5,174 nt of DNA, from positions 1 to 5,174 of the forward strand of contig PGYF01000002.1 of assembly GCA_002839535.1 (NCBI GenBank). The letters are read 5' to 3'. Source of the DNA: Nitrospira bacterium HGW-Nitrospira-1. GTDB lineage: Bacteria; Nitrospirota; Thermodesulfovibrionia; Thermodesulfovibrionales; UBA6898. The notes under the pieces were generated by a model. It was not told the DNA's origin. It worked only from the letters and a program-made list of their open reading frames with translations, and did not search any database. This document shows, piece after piece, positions 5,104 to 5,174 of this stretch (position 1 is its first letter; each line of letters begins with the position of its first letter). Position numbers and translations under genes: made by a program.

Positions 5104-5174
5104 TCCGGCTTGACCGGGGAATCCAGATATTAAATCTTCATACAAATCCTTCCACTCAGGATTCGTTTTTTCAA
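5098..5174 (-). CDS. Possible 3' end of an upstream gene (5' part outside window)
   Basis: One minus-strand frame is open from the right edge to a TGA at 5098-5100, giving 24 codons that begin EKTNPEWKDLYEDL. The first 14 or so residues look protein-like, but the last ones are encoded by the palindrome at 5100-5122, so the repeat may have replaced the original end. A second frame closes earlier, at a TAA near 5130. The piece is too short to assign a family or to prove coding. Confidence 0.25.
   Translation of the reverse strand, partial: EKTNPEWKDLYEDLISGFPGQAGE
5100..5122. repeat. REP-like palindrome of the GTCATTC...GGAATCCAG type
   Basis: ATTCTCCGG (5100-5108) pairs with CCGGGGAAT (5114-5122) around a 5-base loop, a 9-bp stem with one G-T wobble. 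With the flanking GTC and CCAG it matches the widespread intergenic palindromes of the form GTCATTCCC...GGGAATCCAG found in many proteobacterial genomes. No U-run follows on either strand. Confidence 0.6.

Overview
This window is part of a surface-polysaccharide (O-antigen or capsule) export and biosynthesis cluster. Every convincing gene lies on the minus strand, so transcription runs from right to left. The order is a NusG/RfaH/UpxY-like specialised antiterminator, an ABC-2 polysaccharide export permease (Wzm type), a small four-helix-bundle protein of the 23S-rRNA intervening-sequence family, the matching export ATPase with a C-terminal glycan-binding-type domain (Wzt type), a radical SAM/SPASM enzyme, and the N-terminal half of a glutamine-dependent asparagine synthase-like amidotransferase cut by the left window edge. 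Codon use, moderate GC and gene style suggest a Gram-negative bacterium. Wzm/Wzt export, a four-helix-bundle cassette and GTCATTC palindromes together are common in Desulfobacterota (former Deltaproteobacteria) and neighbouring phyla, but that placement is an inference and I cannot name a genus.

Right edge (about 4918-5174): a non-coding leader of the antiterminator gene. It holds an imperfect palindrome of the GTCATTC...GAATCCAG type, two more GTCATTC words at exact 21-bp spacing, a weak promoter-like pair, a 7-bp-stem hairpin and a degenerate ops-like GGCGG word. The last bases may also be the 3' end of an upstream gene. Positions 3499-4917 carry the antiterminator and the permease, separated by 48 bp that contain three 7-bp repeats.

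Middle (2991-3498): the most unusual part. The usual wzm-wzt adjacency is broken by a cassette of about 508 bp that fits exactly between the permease stop codon and the ATPase start codon. It consists of a four-helix-bundle ORF flanked by long inverted arrays of a degenerate heptad, NGTRAGG. The arms contain a 28-bp inverted repeat with one mismatch. In the operon mRNA they could close into a long stem that loops out the small ORF, overlaps its own ribosome binding site and start codon, and sits just upstream of the wzt start. A related heptad array with no ORF lies just after the antiterminator stop codon.

Left (1-1701): the radical SAM gene overlaps the end of wzt, and the amidotransferase gene starts one base after the radical SAM stop, so the three are probably translationally coupled. 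The likely division of labour is as follows. The antiterminator keeps RNA polymerase processive through the long operon, Wzm and Wzt export a lipid-linked glycan across the inner membrane, and the radical SAM enzyme and amidotransferase modify a precursor or sugar of that glycan. The role of the four-helix-bundle cassette is unknown; it looks like a selfish or mobile passenger.
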